Origin: Bacillota bacterium
Lineage (GTDB): Bacteria; Bacillota_I; Bacilli_A; RF39; UBA660
Reading direction: 5' to 3'
Assembly: GCA_023460995.1 (NCBI GenBank)
Contig: JAEWOE010000006.1
Coordinates: forward strand, 1 to 64,000
DNA: 64,000 nucleotides
Part shown: in pieces, positions 35,096 through 43,678 of the stretch
Layout of the letters: each line of letters starts with the position of its first letter
How positions within the stretch are numbered: position 1 is the first letter of the stretch
The notes under the pieces: model-generated
Database searches by the model: none
What the model was told of the DNA's origin: nothing
The model's input: the letters and a program-made list of their open reading frames with translations, nothing else
Translations under genes and position numbers: made by a program

Positions 35096-36968
35096 GTATA
35101 TCACAAATTAAGTCACTTATTTCACTTGGGTTATCAATACTCATTCCTTCAATTAATCTTGCTTGAGAAAATAGAATCTTACTATATTTTTCTAACTCTT
35201 CAGAATTATTTTCTTCATACAGCTTCTTCACTTTATCAGCAATAGGATGCTTAGCATTGATTGATAAGATTGTTTGGGCTTTAACTTTTTGTTCAACTGG
35301 CATAGCACTAAGAACTTTCTCCATCCCTGTTGAAATATTTCCTTCAGTTGTTAAACATACAGGATGTTTTTTTAATGTATTAGTAAATTTTACTTTGCTT
35401 ACTTTTCCATTTAAAATATTGCCTATTTTAGAAAGTAATTCTTTACTTTCCTCATTAATCTTTGTTATTTCAACTTTTTCATCATCAGACTCTATGTCTA
35501 GATTAGCGTTTGAAACATTCATGAAATCTTTATCATCATATTTCTGTAATACTTGAATAACAAATTCATCTGCATAGTCTATAAGATATAAAATTTCATA
35601 ACCCTTTTCTTTTACATCCTCAACTTGAGGCATTAAATTTATTTTATCTACACTTTCTCCAACTGCGTAATATATCTTATCTTGTTTTTCTTTTACTCTA
35701 GATATATATTCTTTTAGAGTTATCATTTTATCTTCGACTGAAGAGTTAAACAATAATAAATCTTGTAAGTCATCTTTAGCCATTCCATAAGAATTATAAA
35801 TTCCCATTTTAATTTGCATTCCAAACTCATTAAAGAATTTTTCATATTTTCCACGCTCATTAGAAAGCATATTTTTTAATTCATTATTAATTTTTTTCTC
35901 AATATTTTTAGACATAACTTTTAATTGTTTATCTTGTTGTAGCATTTCCCTTGAAATATTTAATGAAACATCTTCACTATCTACTAAACCTTTTATAAAC
36001 CCATAATAATCTGGTAATAAATCTTCACATTTGTCCATTATTAGAACACCATTAGAATATAATTGCAATCCTCTTTTGTAATCCTTTGAATACAAATCAT
36101 AAGGTGCATGACTTGGAATAAATAATAATGATTTGAAACTGCAACTACCCTCAACTTTATAATTTATAACATCTAATGGCTTTTCATAATCGTAATATGT
36201 TGTAGTATAAAAGTTATCATACTCTTCTGCTTTTATTTCACTTTTATCCTTTTTCCATAATGGAATCATGCTATTTAGTACTTCTATTTCTTTATGTTCT
36301 TCATACTCATCTTTAGAACCGTCTTTTAAATGACTATGAGTGACTTCCATCTTAATTGGATAATGTATGTAATTAGAATGTTTTTTTACTAATTCTTCAA
36401 TAGTATATTGTTGCAGATATTTACTATATTCATAATCTTCTGTATCTTCTTTTACAGTAATCACTATTTCTGTTCCAAATGTTTTTTTATTATCTTCAGA
36501 TATAGTATATCCGTCTTCTCCAGAAGATTCCCAAACATAACTTTCCTTACTAGAATATGATTTACTATGAACTTCAACTTTTTCTGCAATCATAAATACA
36601 GAATAAAATCCTACGCCAAATTGTCCTATAATATTTATATCGTTATTCTTGTTTTCCTTTTTAAATAAATTCGAACCACTTTCTGCAATAGTACCTAAGT
36701 TATTTTCTAGTTCTTCTTTTGTCATACCACAACCATTATCACTAATAGTTATTTTCCTCTTTTGTTCATCAACTTTTATATTTATTTCTAATGAATCTCT
36801 ATCTATTTTTATTTTCTTATCAGTTAAAGAATTAAAATATATTTTATCCATTGCATCACTTGCATTGGAAATTAATTCTCTTAAGAATATATCTTTATTT
36901 GTATATATAGAATTTATCATTAAATTAAGCAACTTTTTCGACTCCGCTTTAAACTGTTTTTTATTCAT
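35085..36968 (-). CDS. htpG: Chaperone HtpG (Hsp90)
   Basis: A 627-residue Hsp90, full length. N-terminal ATPase: IFLRELISNASDAMDKI with the catalytic Glu and the ATP-binding Asn, DNGCGMTKEEL, GQFGVGFYSVFMIA. Middle-domain NISREMLQQ and the C-terminal dimer domain follow. ATP-driven cytoplasmic chaperone. It lies 47 bases after hsp20, separated by a hairpin, with no separate promoter seen, so it is probably expressed by read-through from the hsp20 promoter. ATG behind AAAGGAGG. Confidence 0.97.
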   Translation of the reverse strand: MNKKQFKAESKKLLNLMINSIYTNKDIFLRELISNASDAMDKIYFNSLTDKKIKIDRDSLEINIKVDEQKRKITISDNGCGMTKEELENNLGTIAESGSNLFKKENKNNDINIIGQFGVGFYSVFMIAEKVEVHSKSYSSKESYVWESSGEDGYTISEDNKKTFGTEIVITVKEDTEDYEYSKYLQQYTIEELVKKHSNYIHYPIKMEVTHSHLKDGSKDEYEEHKEIEVLNSMIPLWKKDKSEIKAEEYDNFYTTTYYDYEKPLDVINYKVEGSCSFKSLLFIPSHAPYDLYSKDYKRGLQLYSNGVLIMDKCEDLLPDYYGFIKGLVDSEDVSLNISREMLQQDKQLKVMSKNIEKKINNELKNMLSNERGKYEKFFNEFGMQIKMGIYNSYGMAKDDLQDLLLFNSSVEDKMITLKEYISRVKEKQDKIYYAVGESVDKINLMPQVEDVKEKGYEILYLIDYADEFVIQVLQKYDDKDFMNVSNANLDIESDDEKVEITKINEESKELLSKIGNILNGKVSKVKFTNTLKKHPVCLTTEGNISTGMEKVLSAMPVEQKVKAQTILSINAKHPIADKVKKLYEENNSEELEKYSKILFSQARLIEGMSIDNPSEISDLICDILSK

Positions 36969-36980
36969 AAATCCTCCTTT

Positions 36981-37007
36981 TAAAAGAAGAAGTAACTAAG
37001 TTACTTC
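36981..37007 (-). terminator. Hairpin between hsp20 and htpG
   Basis: Minus-strand stem GAAGTAAC / GTTACTTC with a TTA loop (36989-37007), then TTCTTTTA. A weak T tail suggests partial termination, so read-through into htpG is likely. Confidence 0.7.
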
Positions 37008-37015
37008 CAAAATCG

Positions 37016-37429
37016 CTATTCACTTATTTCAATATATTTTTTATTAGCATCTTCTCTAGCTATTTCTTTAGGGAATGTTAAAGTTAAAATTCCATTTTTA
37101 AATGAAGCTTTGACATCATCTTCTGTAATAGATTCTCCTGCGTAAAAACTTCGAGTACATTTGCCATAGAATCTTTCTTTTCTAATGTATCTTTCTTTAG
37201 ACTCTGCTTCATCTATTTTTCTTTCTACTGAAGCAGTAATAGTTAGATAACCATTATTTAGTTCAATTTTGATATCCTTTTTATCACATCCAGGAATATC
37301 AATATCTAAAACATAATTATCATCCTTTTCTTTGATGTCAGTCTTCATTATTTCACTGTCTCTTTTAGTAAAAAATGGATCATTAAACATATCCTCTAAA
37401 ACATTAAATTTTGTTAATCTTGGCAACAT
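37016..37429 (-). CDS. Small heat-shock protein Hsp20
   Basis: A 137-residue alpha-crystallin family chaperone. The alpha-crystallin domain spans about 32-125 with the DIDIPGCDKKDIKIELNNGYLTI strands, the Hsp20 loop RSFYAGESI, and the conserved A-x-x-x-n-G-v-L-t motif (ASFKNGILTLTFPK). It holds unfolding proteins as large oligomers. ATG follows AAGGGAGGG. Its promoter region carries a heat-shock-type half-site and two nested dyads (37487-37556). Downstream is htpG. Confidence 0.94.
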   Translation of the reverse strand: MLPRLTKFNVLEDMFNDPFFTKRDSEIMKTDIKEKDDNYVLDIDIPGCDKKDIKIELNNGYLTITASVERKIDEAESKERYIRKERFYGKCTRSFYAGESITEDDVKASFKNGILTLTFPKEIAREDANKKYIEISE

Positions 37430-37486
37430 AAGTTATCCCTCCCTTAAAATTATATGTATGTAGAAATATGCATAACATAATAAAAT

Positions 37487-37556
37487 GACTCTGCCAAATC
37501 ATTTTACAACAAAATTGTAATACTATTTTTTGGCAAAGTCAATATACGAGTGCTAA
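37487..37556 (-). promoter_or_regulatory. hsp20 promoter with nested dyads and a CIRCE-like half-site
   Basis: Minus strand: -35 TTGACT (37537-37542), 17-base spacer, -10 TACAAT (37514-37519). A 12-base arm at 37487-37498 and its near-perfect complement at 37529-37540 (one mismatch) embrace the promoter; a second dyad TTACAA-N5-TTGTAA occupies 37504-37520. Just upstream, GAGTGCTAA (37548-37556, plus) is a perfect CIRCE half-site; its expected partner nine bases away scores 5 of 9 and lies inside the large dyad. HrcA control is plausible. Confidence 0.65.
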
Positions 37557-37558
37557 TT

Positions 37559-37999
37559 TTACATATTTTCACATTTTTTATTAAATAATAGCTCAGAGAC
37601 TTCTTTCTTAACTTTATCAAGAGTCTTGTAAATAATAACTTTATTTTTTATATTCCCAGAAATCATATATGATAGACTTTTTTCACTATCTATATTATAT
37701 AAGCATATCACGTGCTTTCCCTTGCTTTCTGCATATGCTATTTCGTAACCAACGCCAAGTGAAGGAATAGAAACTTCAGCTATTAATACATCACACATAT
37801 CTATCCATTTTGTATCTCTTATATAAACATGTTCATCTTCCTTAGTAGAATATTTGATTTCATTATTTATGTCTGTAATATCATTTCCAATATGTTCAGT
37901 TAAAACTTCTCCATACTGTTTTATAAATTCTATTAGTTCATAATACTCTTTTTCCTTTTCACGTCCACCCTTAATTGAACCTGAAATATACGACTTCAT
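37559..37999 (-). CDS. Nucleoside 2-deoxyribosyltransferase-like (DNPH1/RCL type)
   Basis: About 146 residues. YISGSIKGGREKEKEYYE at the N-terminus and CDVLIAEVSIPSLGVGYEIAYAESKGKHVICLY near 85-117 match DNPH1/RCL, which cleaves the N-glycosidic bond of 2'-deoxynucleoside 5'-phosphates. The catalytic glutamate would be the E of GYEIAYAE. ATG at 37999 follows AGAGGTG; the GTG nine bases upstream is part of the ribosome site. A nucleotide-pool cleanup role is likely. Confidence 0.85.
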   Translation of the reverse strand: MKSYISGSIKGGREKEKEYYELIEFIKQYGEVLTEHIGNDITDINNEIKYSTKEDEHVYIRDTKWIDMCDVLIAEVSIPSLGVGYEIAYAESKGKHVICLYNIDSEKSLSYMISGNIKNKVIIYKTLDKVKKEVSELLFNKKCENM

Positions 38000-38082
38000 T
38001 ATATTCACCTCTATCTTAATAATAACACGAAAAGAGAATTACTTTTTAGATATTGTTTTAAATTCATATTTAGAATTTGGAT

Positions 38083-38610
38083 TTATATTTTTTGAATATA
38101 AAGATCCTCTAAGCTAAAACCAAACATACTTTTTTTAGACAAACCATTTAATGAATTTGCAAAATTAAATATACTAACCGCAGATGGTTGCAATTTAATA
38201 CCATCCCATTCTATTTCAGTATTCAAAGGCGACTTTTGCTCCATTAATTTGGTTATTTCTATATTATGAAAAGAGAACTGTAGACCAGATATATCAATAA
38301 CTGAAATATCTTTATTATATGAGTATTTTACCCCGTTAGGATTCCAAATAATTAATGATTCTATTCCCTTAGATACTTCTTTTTTAAAATCATATTTCTT
38401 ACTAGTAGCGTAATCTTTTTTTACATATGAATTTAGAAGATTTAATGAAGAAAAAAACAAAAAATAATCTTCAATTGATTCTAATGCCATACATCTAACA
38501 TTAATATAAGCTTTATCCACATCTTCTATATTAATATGTTCAATAATTCCCTCTAAATTATTTTGAATTACTTTTTGTTTTAAGTCTTCAATACCATTTA
38601 TTAAATTCAT
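38083..38610 (-). CDS. Hypothetical protein, 175 residues
   Basis: No family recognised. Soluble, mixed alpha/beta, with no signal peptide. Notable segments: VIQNNLEGIIEHINIEDVDKAYINVRCMALESIEDYFLFFSSL (helical, about 14-57) and VSIFNFANSLNGLSKKSMFGFSLEDLYI at the C-terminus. Clear AGAGGAG site before the ATG and codon use like its neighbours support it as a real gene. Context (chaperones, nucleotide hydrolase) gives no strong hint. Confidence 0.6.
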   Translation of the reverse strand: MNLINGIEDLKQKVIQNNLEGIIEHINIEDVDKAYINVRCMALESIEDYFLFFSSLNLLNSYVKKDYATSKKYDFKKEVSKGIESLIIWNPNGVKYSYNKDISVIDISGLQFSFHNIEITKLMEQKSPLNTEIEWDGIKLQPSAVSIFNFANSLNGLSKKSMFGFSLEDLYIQKI

Positions 38611-38711
38611 ATATCATTACTCCTCTTGTATACTAATATCAATTATATTCTAATAGTTTAAAAAAAACAAATTTAAGTAGTTATATAAGAGACTTTATTA
38701 ATTCACTATCT

Positions 38712-38749
38712 ATAAAAAAAGATTTGATACATATAAATATCAAATCTTT
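38712..38749 (-). terminator. Terminator after the aminotransferase-GNAT fusion
   Basis: Minus-strand stem AAAGATTTGATA / TATCAAATCTTT (38718-38749) with an eight-base loop and a seven-T tail. Confidence 0.85.
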
Positions 38750-38752
38750 TAT

Positions 38753-40813
38753 TTAAAAGTTAATTGTTTCTTCCAAATCGAAATAAAATCCATATTCCTG
38801 ATAATACCTACCGCCAAGTTTTACTTTTTTAGTTTCAACGTTTTTTCCACCTAAAGTTTCATAAAATTCTATAGCGTGTTCATTATCCGAAAAACACCAA
38901 ACAATCATATTTTTCTTACCGTTAAAAAGTAACTCTTTTGCTGTTTCTTTAAATAATTCTGTACCTATGCCTTTTCCTGTTTGATCATTTCTTACATATA
39001 AACTTACTAATTCAGAATCATATTTATTGTCTTTAACGTTGTAATCAAAACATGAATAACCTAATACTTCATCACCTTTGACAGCAACTAATACTAAATC
39101 TTTATATTCTTCAAAACTACTTATATATCTTTCTGTCTGGCTTTTATAATCTAAAGATTTAAGATATCTTGAAGCAACAATCTTGTCATATGCTGTTCTC
39201 CATCCATCTATCTTTATTCTTGCCATTTGTTCTTGATCTTTAAGTTCATTTTTTCTAATAATATAGTCATCAGCTTTAGTCAATTTAGATAATGCTATAT
39301 TCATATTTTTTAAAGCGTTAACTATTTTATCATTCTCTAAAGCATATGTAACTCTTCCAACTAGTTCATCTTCATATGGCCAGCTTATAGACTGACCAAC
39401 TAAGAATCTTATTCTTGATGTTTTATAAAAGAATTTTAGTAAATCTCTCTCATTATTTATAGATTCACCTTTATACTTCATACCCTTTATTTTAGTAAAA
39501 TCTAGTATAGCAAAGAAACCTGATTCTGGTTCTAAATTTTGTGGAAAATCTGTATAAGGTAATCCTTTTAATACTTCATTAGTTATTTCATCATTACCAA
39601 TTATACTTCTGATTTCTAATGAAATATTATTACGCATATTCATATCTTCAATACTATCTATACCATTAACTAATGCTTTAAGTAAATTAAATTTGTACTT
39701 ATATGTCTTTCTTAATTCCAAAAAATATTCATTATATACAATTTTTCTTTCTTCAGTAGCATTAAATGCCCCTGCTAGTGCCCTACCAACTATATCTGGA
39801 GAAGAGTCCATTTCTTGAAATATTCGATTAATAATTTCCCTAATTATAATTTCATCTGCTACAACAAACCCAGCTCTTAAGCTAGCCATACCATAACTCT
39901 TTGATAAACCAAAAAGTGAAATAGTATTTCTAAACATACCCGAAATTGTAGCAATTGGTTTAGCTATATCATCATTATTAAATGTTAAATCGCGATATAC
40001 TAAATCATCAATAACAAAGACTCCGCGTTTTAAACAAACATCACTAATTTCTCTTAAAACATCTATTTCTTTTTCACCCATTACTTTACCAGTTGGATTA
40101 TTAGGATTAGCGTTAAGAAAAGCTACAACCCTAGGAACATAACCTTTTCTTCTATTATATACTTTTTGTAAACTATCGTTTATATCATCTATTTTGGCTG
40201 CTAATTTTTCTGGATTAACAAGCCAGTTATCTTCTTTTTCTAATTTAATTATTTCAACCTCAGCACCAGCACGCTCGGCTCTAATTGTAAATAAACCGTA
40301 ATTTGGTCCAGTAACTAATACTACATCACCAGGTTTAGATATAGTATTTATAATAATGTTAAATGCTATTGAAGTAGAAGGTAAAAAAGTAAGATTATGC
40401 ACAGATAACCCTTTTTCATCAATGTCTTCATACGCATATGGCGTAGTATTTACAAACCCCAATTCCTCAACATAGTCTAATAATACTTTTCTTATATTAT
40501 CGTCACCTTCTGTATAAGGATACCTGTACATAGAAAATGAATCTAAAGATTTTTTCATTTCTTCTATTGAAAGAGGAAACGGCCTATATTTCATAGGATT
40601 GCCATTACCTAAATCTATATCAGGTATAGTAGCGATATTTTCATCTCTTACTTCAAAACCATAAAAATCAATAGCGTCAGCTATACTTTGGACAGTTGGA
40701 TTAAACTTTTCACCATCATTTCTTAAACCAATAAATGGTAGCCCAAATCTTCTTTCTCCCAAATTAGGATTTTCTCTTAATAATCTATCTATAGCAGTTG
40801 ACTTAATTAACAT
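38753..40813 (-). CDS. Fold-type I aminotransferase fused to GNAT acetyltransferase
   Basis: About 686 residues with two enzymes. Residues about 1-510 form a class I/II PLP aminotransferase: NANPNNPTGKVM near 235, DDLVYRD near 268 and the PLP lysine in FGLSKSYGMASLRAGFV near 310. Residues about 530-686 are a GNAT N-acetyltransferase, with the acetyl-CoA loop RNDQTGKGIGTELF. An aminotransferase that feeds an N-acetyltransferase would make an N-acetylated amine in one polypeptide; the substrate is unknown. ATG at 40813 is behind GGAGGAA; the longer frame adds 10 residues without a site. LysR gene lies upstream. Confidence 0.88.
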   Translation of the reverse strand: MLIKSTAIDRLLRENPNLGERRFGLPFIGLRNDGEKFNPTVQSIADAIDFYGFEVRDENIATIPDIDLGNGNPMKYRPFPLSIEEMKKSLDSFSMYRYPYTEGDDNIRKVLLDYVEELGFVNTTPYAYEDIDEKGLSVHNLTFLPSTSIAFNIIINTISKPGDVVLVTGPNYGLFTIRAERAGAEVEIIKLEKEDNWLVNPEKLAAKIDDINDSLQKVYNRRKGYVPRVVAFLNANPNNPTGKVMGEKEIDVLREISDVCLKRGVFVIDDLVYRDLTFNNDDIAKPIATISGMFRNTISLFGLSKSYGMASLRAGFVVADEIIIREIINRIFQEMDSSPDIVGRALAGAFNATEERKIVYNEYFLELRKTYKYKFNLLKALVNGIDSIEDMNMRNNISLEIRSIIGNDEITNEVLKGLPYTDFPQNLEPESGFFAILDFTKIKGMKYKGESINNERDLLKFFYKTSRIRFLVGQSISWPYEDELVGRVTYALENDKIVNALKNMNIALSKLTKADDYIIRKNELKDQEQMARIKIDGWRTAYDKIVASRYLKSLDYKSQTERYISSFEEYKDLVLVAVKGDEVLGYSCFDYNVKDNKYDSELVSLYVRNDQTGKGIGTELFKETAKELLFNGKKNMIVWCFSDNEHAIEFYETLGGKNVETKKVKLGGRYYQEYGFYFDLEETINF

Positions 40814-40825
40814 ATAAATTCCTCC

Positions 40826-40853
40826 AATATACGTATATTTCACAAATATTATA
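40826..40853 (-). promoter_or_regulatory. Promoter and palindrome of the aminotransferase-GNAT gene
   Basis: A -10 TATAAT at 40848-40853 (minus strand) is followed by a perfect 14-bp palindrome AATATACGTATATT at 40826-40839 that would lie at the start of the transcript. No good -35 is seen, consistent with activator dependence, such as the adjacent LysR protein. Confidence 0.5.
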
Positions 40854-40873
40854 ACATTTTAATTAATAACAAG

Positions 40874-41767
40874 TCACTTTTGTTTAATTAATTCAATAAA
40901 TTCATTTATATATTTGTTATTAGCATTCTTTTTATTTATAGCTACACCTATTTTTCTAGGTGGCAGAACATAATTTATCTTTATTTCAAACATAGTTTTA
41001 TTTTTTAATTCCTCTTTGACATGATTTTTATTTATAAATCCTATTCCTAAACCAGCTTTAACAAAAGCTAATACAAGATCATAACTAGCTAGTTCATAAG
41101 CATCTTTTAAATATATATTATTTTTTTGGCAAATACTATTTAAATACTTTCGTGAAGAAGATACCTCAGATTGTAAAACAAGTGGTAAATTTTCAAGTTC
41201 TTTAAACTCTATAGTTTTTCCTTGTAAATTTTTTAAAATATCACTTGATGCTACAAAAGTATCTTGAACATCTTCAATTGGTATTTGAATAATAGTTTCT
41301 TTTAGTTCTAAAGGAATATTAAATAAAAATAAATCTATGGAATTACTTTCTAATTTATTTAATAGTTCCAAAGTTATATCACGTACTATTTCAATTCTAA
41401 TATCTGGATGTCTTTGTTTAAACATTTTAAAACCCTCAAGAGCATTGTGTTTTAGAAGAGTAGTTCCACCTCCTATTCTTATCACTTTTTTATCCTTATC
41501 ATTGTAATCTCTTAAATTGCTTTTACAATTATTCAAACGCTCTATAGAACTTTTGATATCATCATATAGTATCTCGCCATCTTCTGTTAATTCCATTCCT
41601 TTTTTAGTTCTAAAAAATAGTTTATAACCAATTTGATCTTCTAATTTTTTAATTGTTTGCGTAATAGCAGGCTGTGATATTAGAAGTTCTTGTGAAGCTT
41701 TAGTAATATTTTTATTTTTCGCAACATAGTAAAAAATTTTATATAATTCCAAATTAATATTTTCCAT
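40874..41767 (-). CDS. LysR-family transcriptional regulator
   Basis: A 297-residue LysR protein with the N-terminal winged helix (LYKIFYYVAKNKNITKASQELLISQPAITQTIKKLEDQ, region 6-43) and effector domain. It precedes the aminotransferase-GNAT gene in the same direction by 60 bases and probably controls it. Its own leader has a perfect palindrome with the T-N11-A core of LysR boxes (41779-41797), a likely autoregulatory site. ATG behind GGAGGTAATA. Confidence 0.92.
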   Translation of the reverse strand: MENINLELYKIFYYVAKNKNITKASQELLISQPAITQTIKKLEDQIGYKLFFRTKKGMELTEDGEILYDDIKSSIERLNNCKSNLRDYNDKDKKVIRIGGGTTLLKHNALEGFKMFKQRHPDIRIEIVRDITLELLNKLESNSIDLFLFNIPLELKETIIQIPIEDVQDTFVASSDILKNLQGKTIEFKELENLPLVLQSEVSSSRKYLNSICQKNNIYLKDAYELASYDLVLAFVKAGLGIGFINKNHVKEELKNKTMFEIKINYVLPPRKIGVAINKKNANNKYINEFIELIKQK

Positions 41768-41778
41768 ATTATTACCTC

Positions 41779-41797
41779 CACTTATAATTCTTATAAG
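41779..41797 (-). promoter_or_regulatory. LysR box (T-N11-A palindrome)
   Basis: ACTTATAA-TTC-TTATAAGT, a perfect 19-bp palindrome containing TATAATTCTTATA, the T-N11-A motif of LysR-type regulators. It ends at the ribosome site of the LysR gene, in the space between the divergent lysR and coaE genes. Confidence 0.65.
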
Positions 41798-41855
41798 TTA
41801 TATATATTTTAATTATAATACAAATGGAAGTATAATTCAAGTAAGGAGGGATATT

Positions 41856-42440
41856 ATGTTAATAGTGATAACTGGAGCTTCGGGGAGTGGAAAAAGCTAT
41901 ATTGCAGAGTATTTAGAAATGTTAGATCCAAGAATATTCCATATAGATATAGACAAAATAGGTCATGAGATACTAAAACAAAATGTGGTTAAAAATGCTC
42001 TTGTTAATAGATTTGGTAGTTTTATTCTAGAAAATAATGAAGTAAGTAGAAATAAATTATCAAAATTAGTTTTTAATAATAAAGAAAATATGAATGTTTT
42101 AACTGCTATAACATGGCATCATATGGAAAAAGAAATAGATAAACTTATTTTAGAAAATAAAAGTAGAATAATTTTATTAGACTGGTTACTAATAACAAAG
42201 ACAAAATATTTTAATATGAGTGATATGAAAATTTTAATAAAAGCAGATATTAATTTAAGAATCAATAGAGCAATTGATAGAGATAAAATAACAGTAGCAA
42301 AATTTATGGAAAGAGAAAATGCAACAGAGAAATATAATGAAAAACTATTTGACTATATTTTAGTAAATAGTGGGCTAAATGATACTAAAAGAAAGGTGAA
42401 GAAAATATATGACAAAAGTATTGTACCCGGGAAGTTTTGA
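41856..42440 (+). CDS. coaE: Dephospho-CoA kinase-like protein
   Basis: A 194-residue P-loop kinase with GASGSGKS at residues 7-14, FHIDIDKIGHEIL (the CoaE 'D-D' substrate segment), LLDWLLI Walker B-like strand, and the RDKITVAKFMERE region. It catalyses the last step of CoA synthesis. Divergent from canonical CoaE at the LID, but its 32-base overlap with coaD supports the assignment. ATG behind AAGGAGGG. First gene of coaE-coaD-MBL. Confidence 0.82.
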   Translation: MLIVITGASGSGKSYIAEYLEMLDPRIFHIDIDKIGHEILKQNVVKNALVNRFGSFILENNEVSRNKLSKLVFNNKENMNVLTAITWHHMEKEIDKLILENKSRIILLDWLLITKTKYFNMSDMKILIKADINLRINRAIDRDKITVAKFMERENATEKYNEKLFDYILVNSGLNDTKRKVKKIYDKSIVPGKF

Positions 42441-42906
42441 CCCTATTACAAAAGGACACATGAATATTATTGAACAAGCAGTAAATCTATTTGATGAAGT
42501 TTTAATAGCTATTCTTATTAATCCATCAAAAAAGCATTCTCTTTTTAGTCAAGAAGAACGCTTACAAATGATTAAAGAACTATATAAAAGTAATAATAAA
42601 ATTAAAGTAATTTTAGGAAGCGGGGCCGCTACTGATTTAGCTCTACTACATGGATGTAAGGCTATCATACGTGGGTTAAGAAGTGTAACCGACTTTGAAT
42701 ATGAAATACAACTATCACAAATAAATAGAGATATAAGTGACAATAAAGTAAATACAGTATGTTTATTTGCTGATGCTAGTTTACAAAATGTATCTTCAAG
42801 TGTGGTAAAAGAAGTCTTTAGTTTAAATAAAGATATATCAAAATACGTAGATCCGTTAGTTAATAATAAAATGATGGTTAAGAGACAAAGTAATTATGAA
42901 AGTTAA
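42409..42906 (+). CDS. coaD: Pantetheine-phosphate adenylyltransferase CoaD
   Basis: A 165-residue nucleotidyltransferase. Markers: YPGSFDPITKGHMNII (T/HxGH motif), GCKAIIRGLRSVTDFEYE and SSSVVKEVFSL. It joins ATP to 4'-phosphopantetheine, the penultimate CoA step, and lies directly after coaE with a 32-base overlap, giving the last two CoA steps in one unit. ATG behind AAAGGTGAAG. Overlaps the next gene by 11 bases. Confidence 0.96.
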   Translation: MTKVLYPGSFDPITKGHMNIIEQAVNLFDEVLIAILINPSKKHSLFSQEERLQMIKELYKSNNKIKVILGSGAATDLALLHGCKAIIRGLRSVTDFEYEIQLSQINRDISDNKVNTVCLFADASLQNVSSSVVKEVFSLNKDISKYVDPLVNNKMMVKRQSNYES

Positions 42907-43654
42907 AATACTTGGTACTGTTTCACCATACTCAAATGGTTCATGCAATTGTCCTGGTTATTTAGTAACTAATAAACAAGATAGAATACTTCTTGATTGT
43001 GGCAATGGTATATCTAGAGAAATGAGAATGCCAGAAGATTTAATAAACTTAACAATTATAATAAGTCATCTACATAAAGATCATTATGGAGAATTACTTT
43101 CTTTAGGATATGCATCATATGTATATAATAAATTAGGTTATTTAGATAAAAGAATTAATGTATATATACCTAATATTGAAAATGAAGATTTAATGGATTA
43201 TAAATATTTAAACTGCTTTGGTGAAGAAAATTTCTTTAAATTCATAAACTACGATGAGAACGATATAATAGAACTAAGTAGTAGTAATATAACTTTTTGT
43301 AATAGCATTCATCAGACTAAATCTTTTTCTATAAAAGTTAAAGATAATAAAGAATCTCTTGTATACTCAGGTGATACTGGTTATAATAATAATAAACTAG
43401 AACAGTTTGCAAAAGATGCTGATTTATTAATTTGTGAATCAACTTTCTTATTAAATCAAAAAAAAGATAAAGACTATCATTTATGTGCATCTGAAGCCGC
43501 ATTAATAGCTAAAAAAGCAAATGTATATAAATTACTATTAACACATTTTTGGCCTGAAATAGATAAGAAGGAATACTTAAATGAGGCATTGCAGATATTT
43601 GGTAACACTGATGTTGCTATAGAAGGAAAAGAATTAATACTAAAAAGAATTTGA
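42896..43654 (+). CDS. MBL-fold metal-dependent hydrolase
   Basis: A 252-residue metallo-beta-lactamase-fold hydrolase. The HxHxDH motif HLHKDH lies near residue 60, with SGDTGY near 160 and the final histidine in LLTHFWP near 217. Resembles RNase Z-like/YycJ-type phosphodiesterases by order of motifs, but short of the full RNase Z exosite, so the substrate is not assigned. Overlaps coaD by 11 bases, so it is translated with the CoA genes. Ends in a long hairpin. Confidence 0.85.
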   Translation: MKVKILGTVSPYSNGSCNCPGYLVTNKQDRILLDCGNGISREMRMPEDLINLTIIISHLHKDHYGELLSLGYASYVYNKLGYLDKRINVYIPNIENEDLMDYKYLNCFGEENFFKFINYDENDIIELSSSNITFCNSIHQTKSFSIKVKDNKESLVYSGDTGYNNNKLEQFAKDADLLICESTFLLNQKKDKDYHLCASEAALIAKKANVYKLLLTHFWPEIDKKEYLNEALQIFGNTDVAIEGKELILKRI

Positions 43655-43678
43655 TAGATAATCAAATTCTTTTATTAT
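43643..43678. terminator. Bidirectional terminator after the MBL gene
   Basis: Stem AAAAGAATTTGAT / ATCAAATTCTTTT (43643-43673), AGATA loop. Serves the convergent gene at 43662 as well. Confidence 0.82.
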
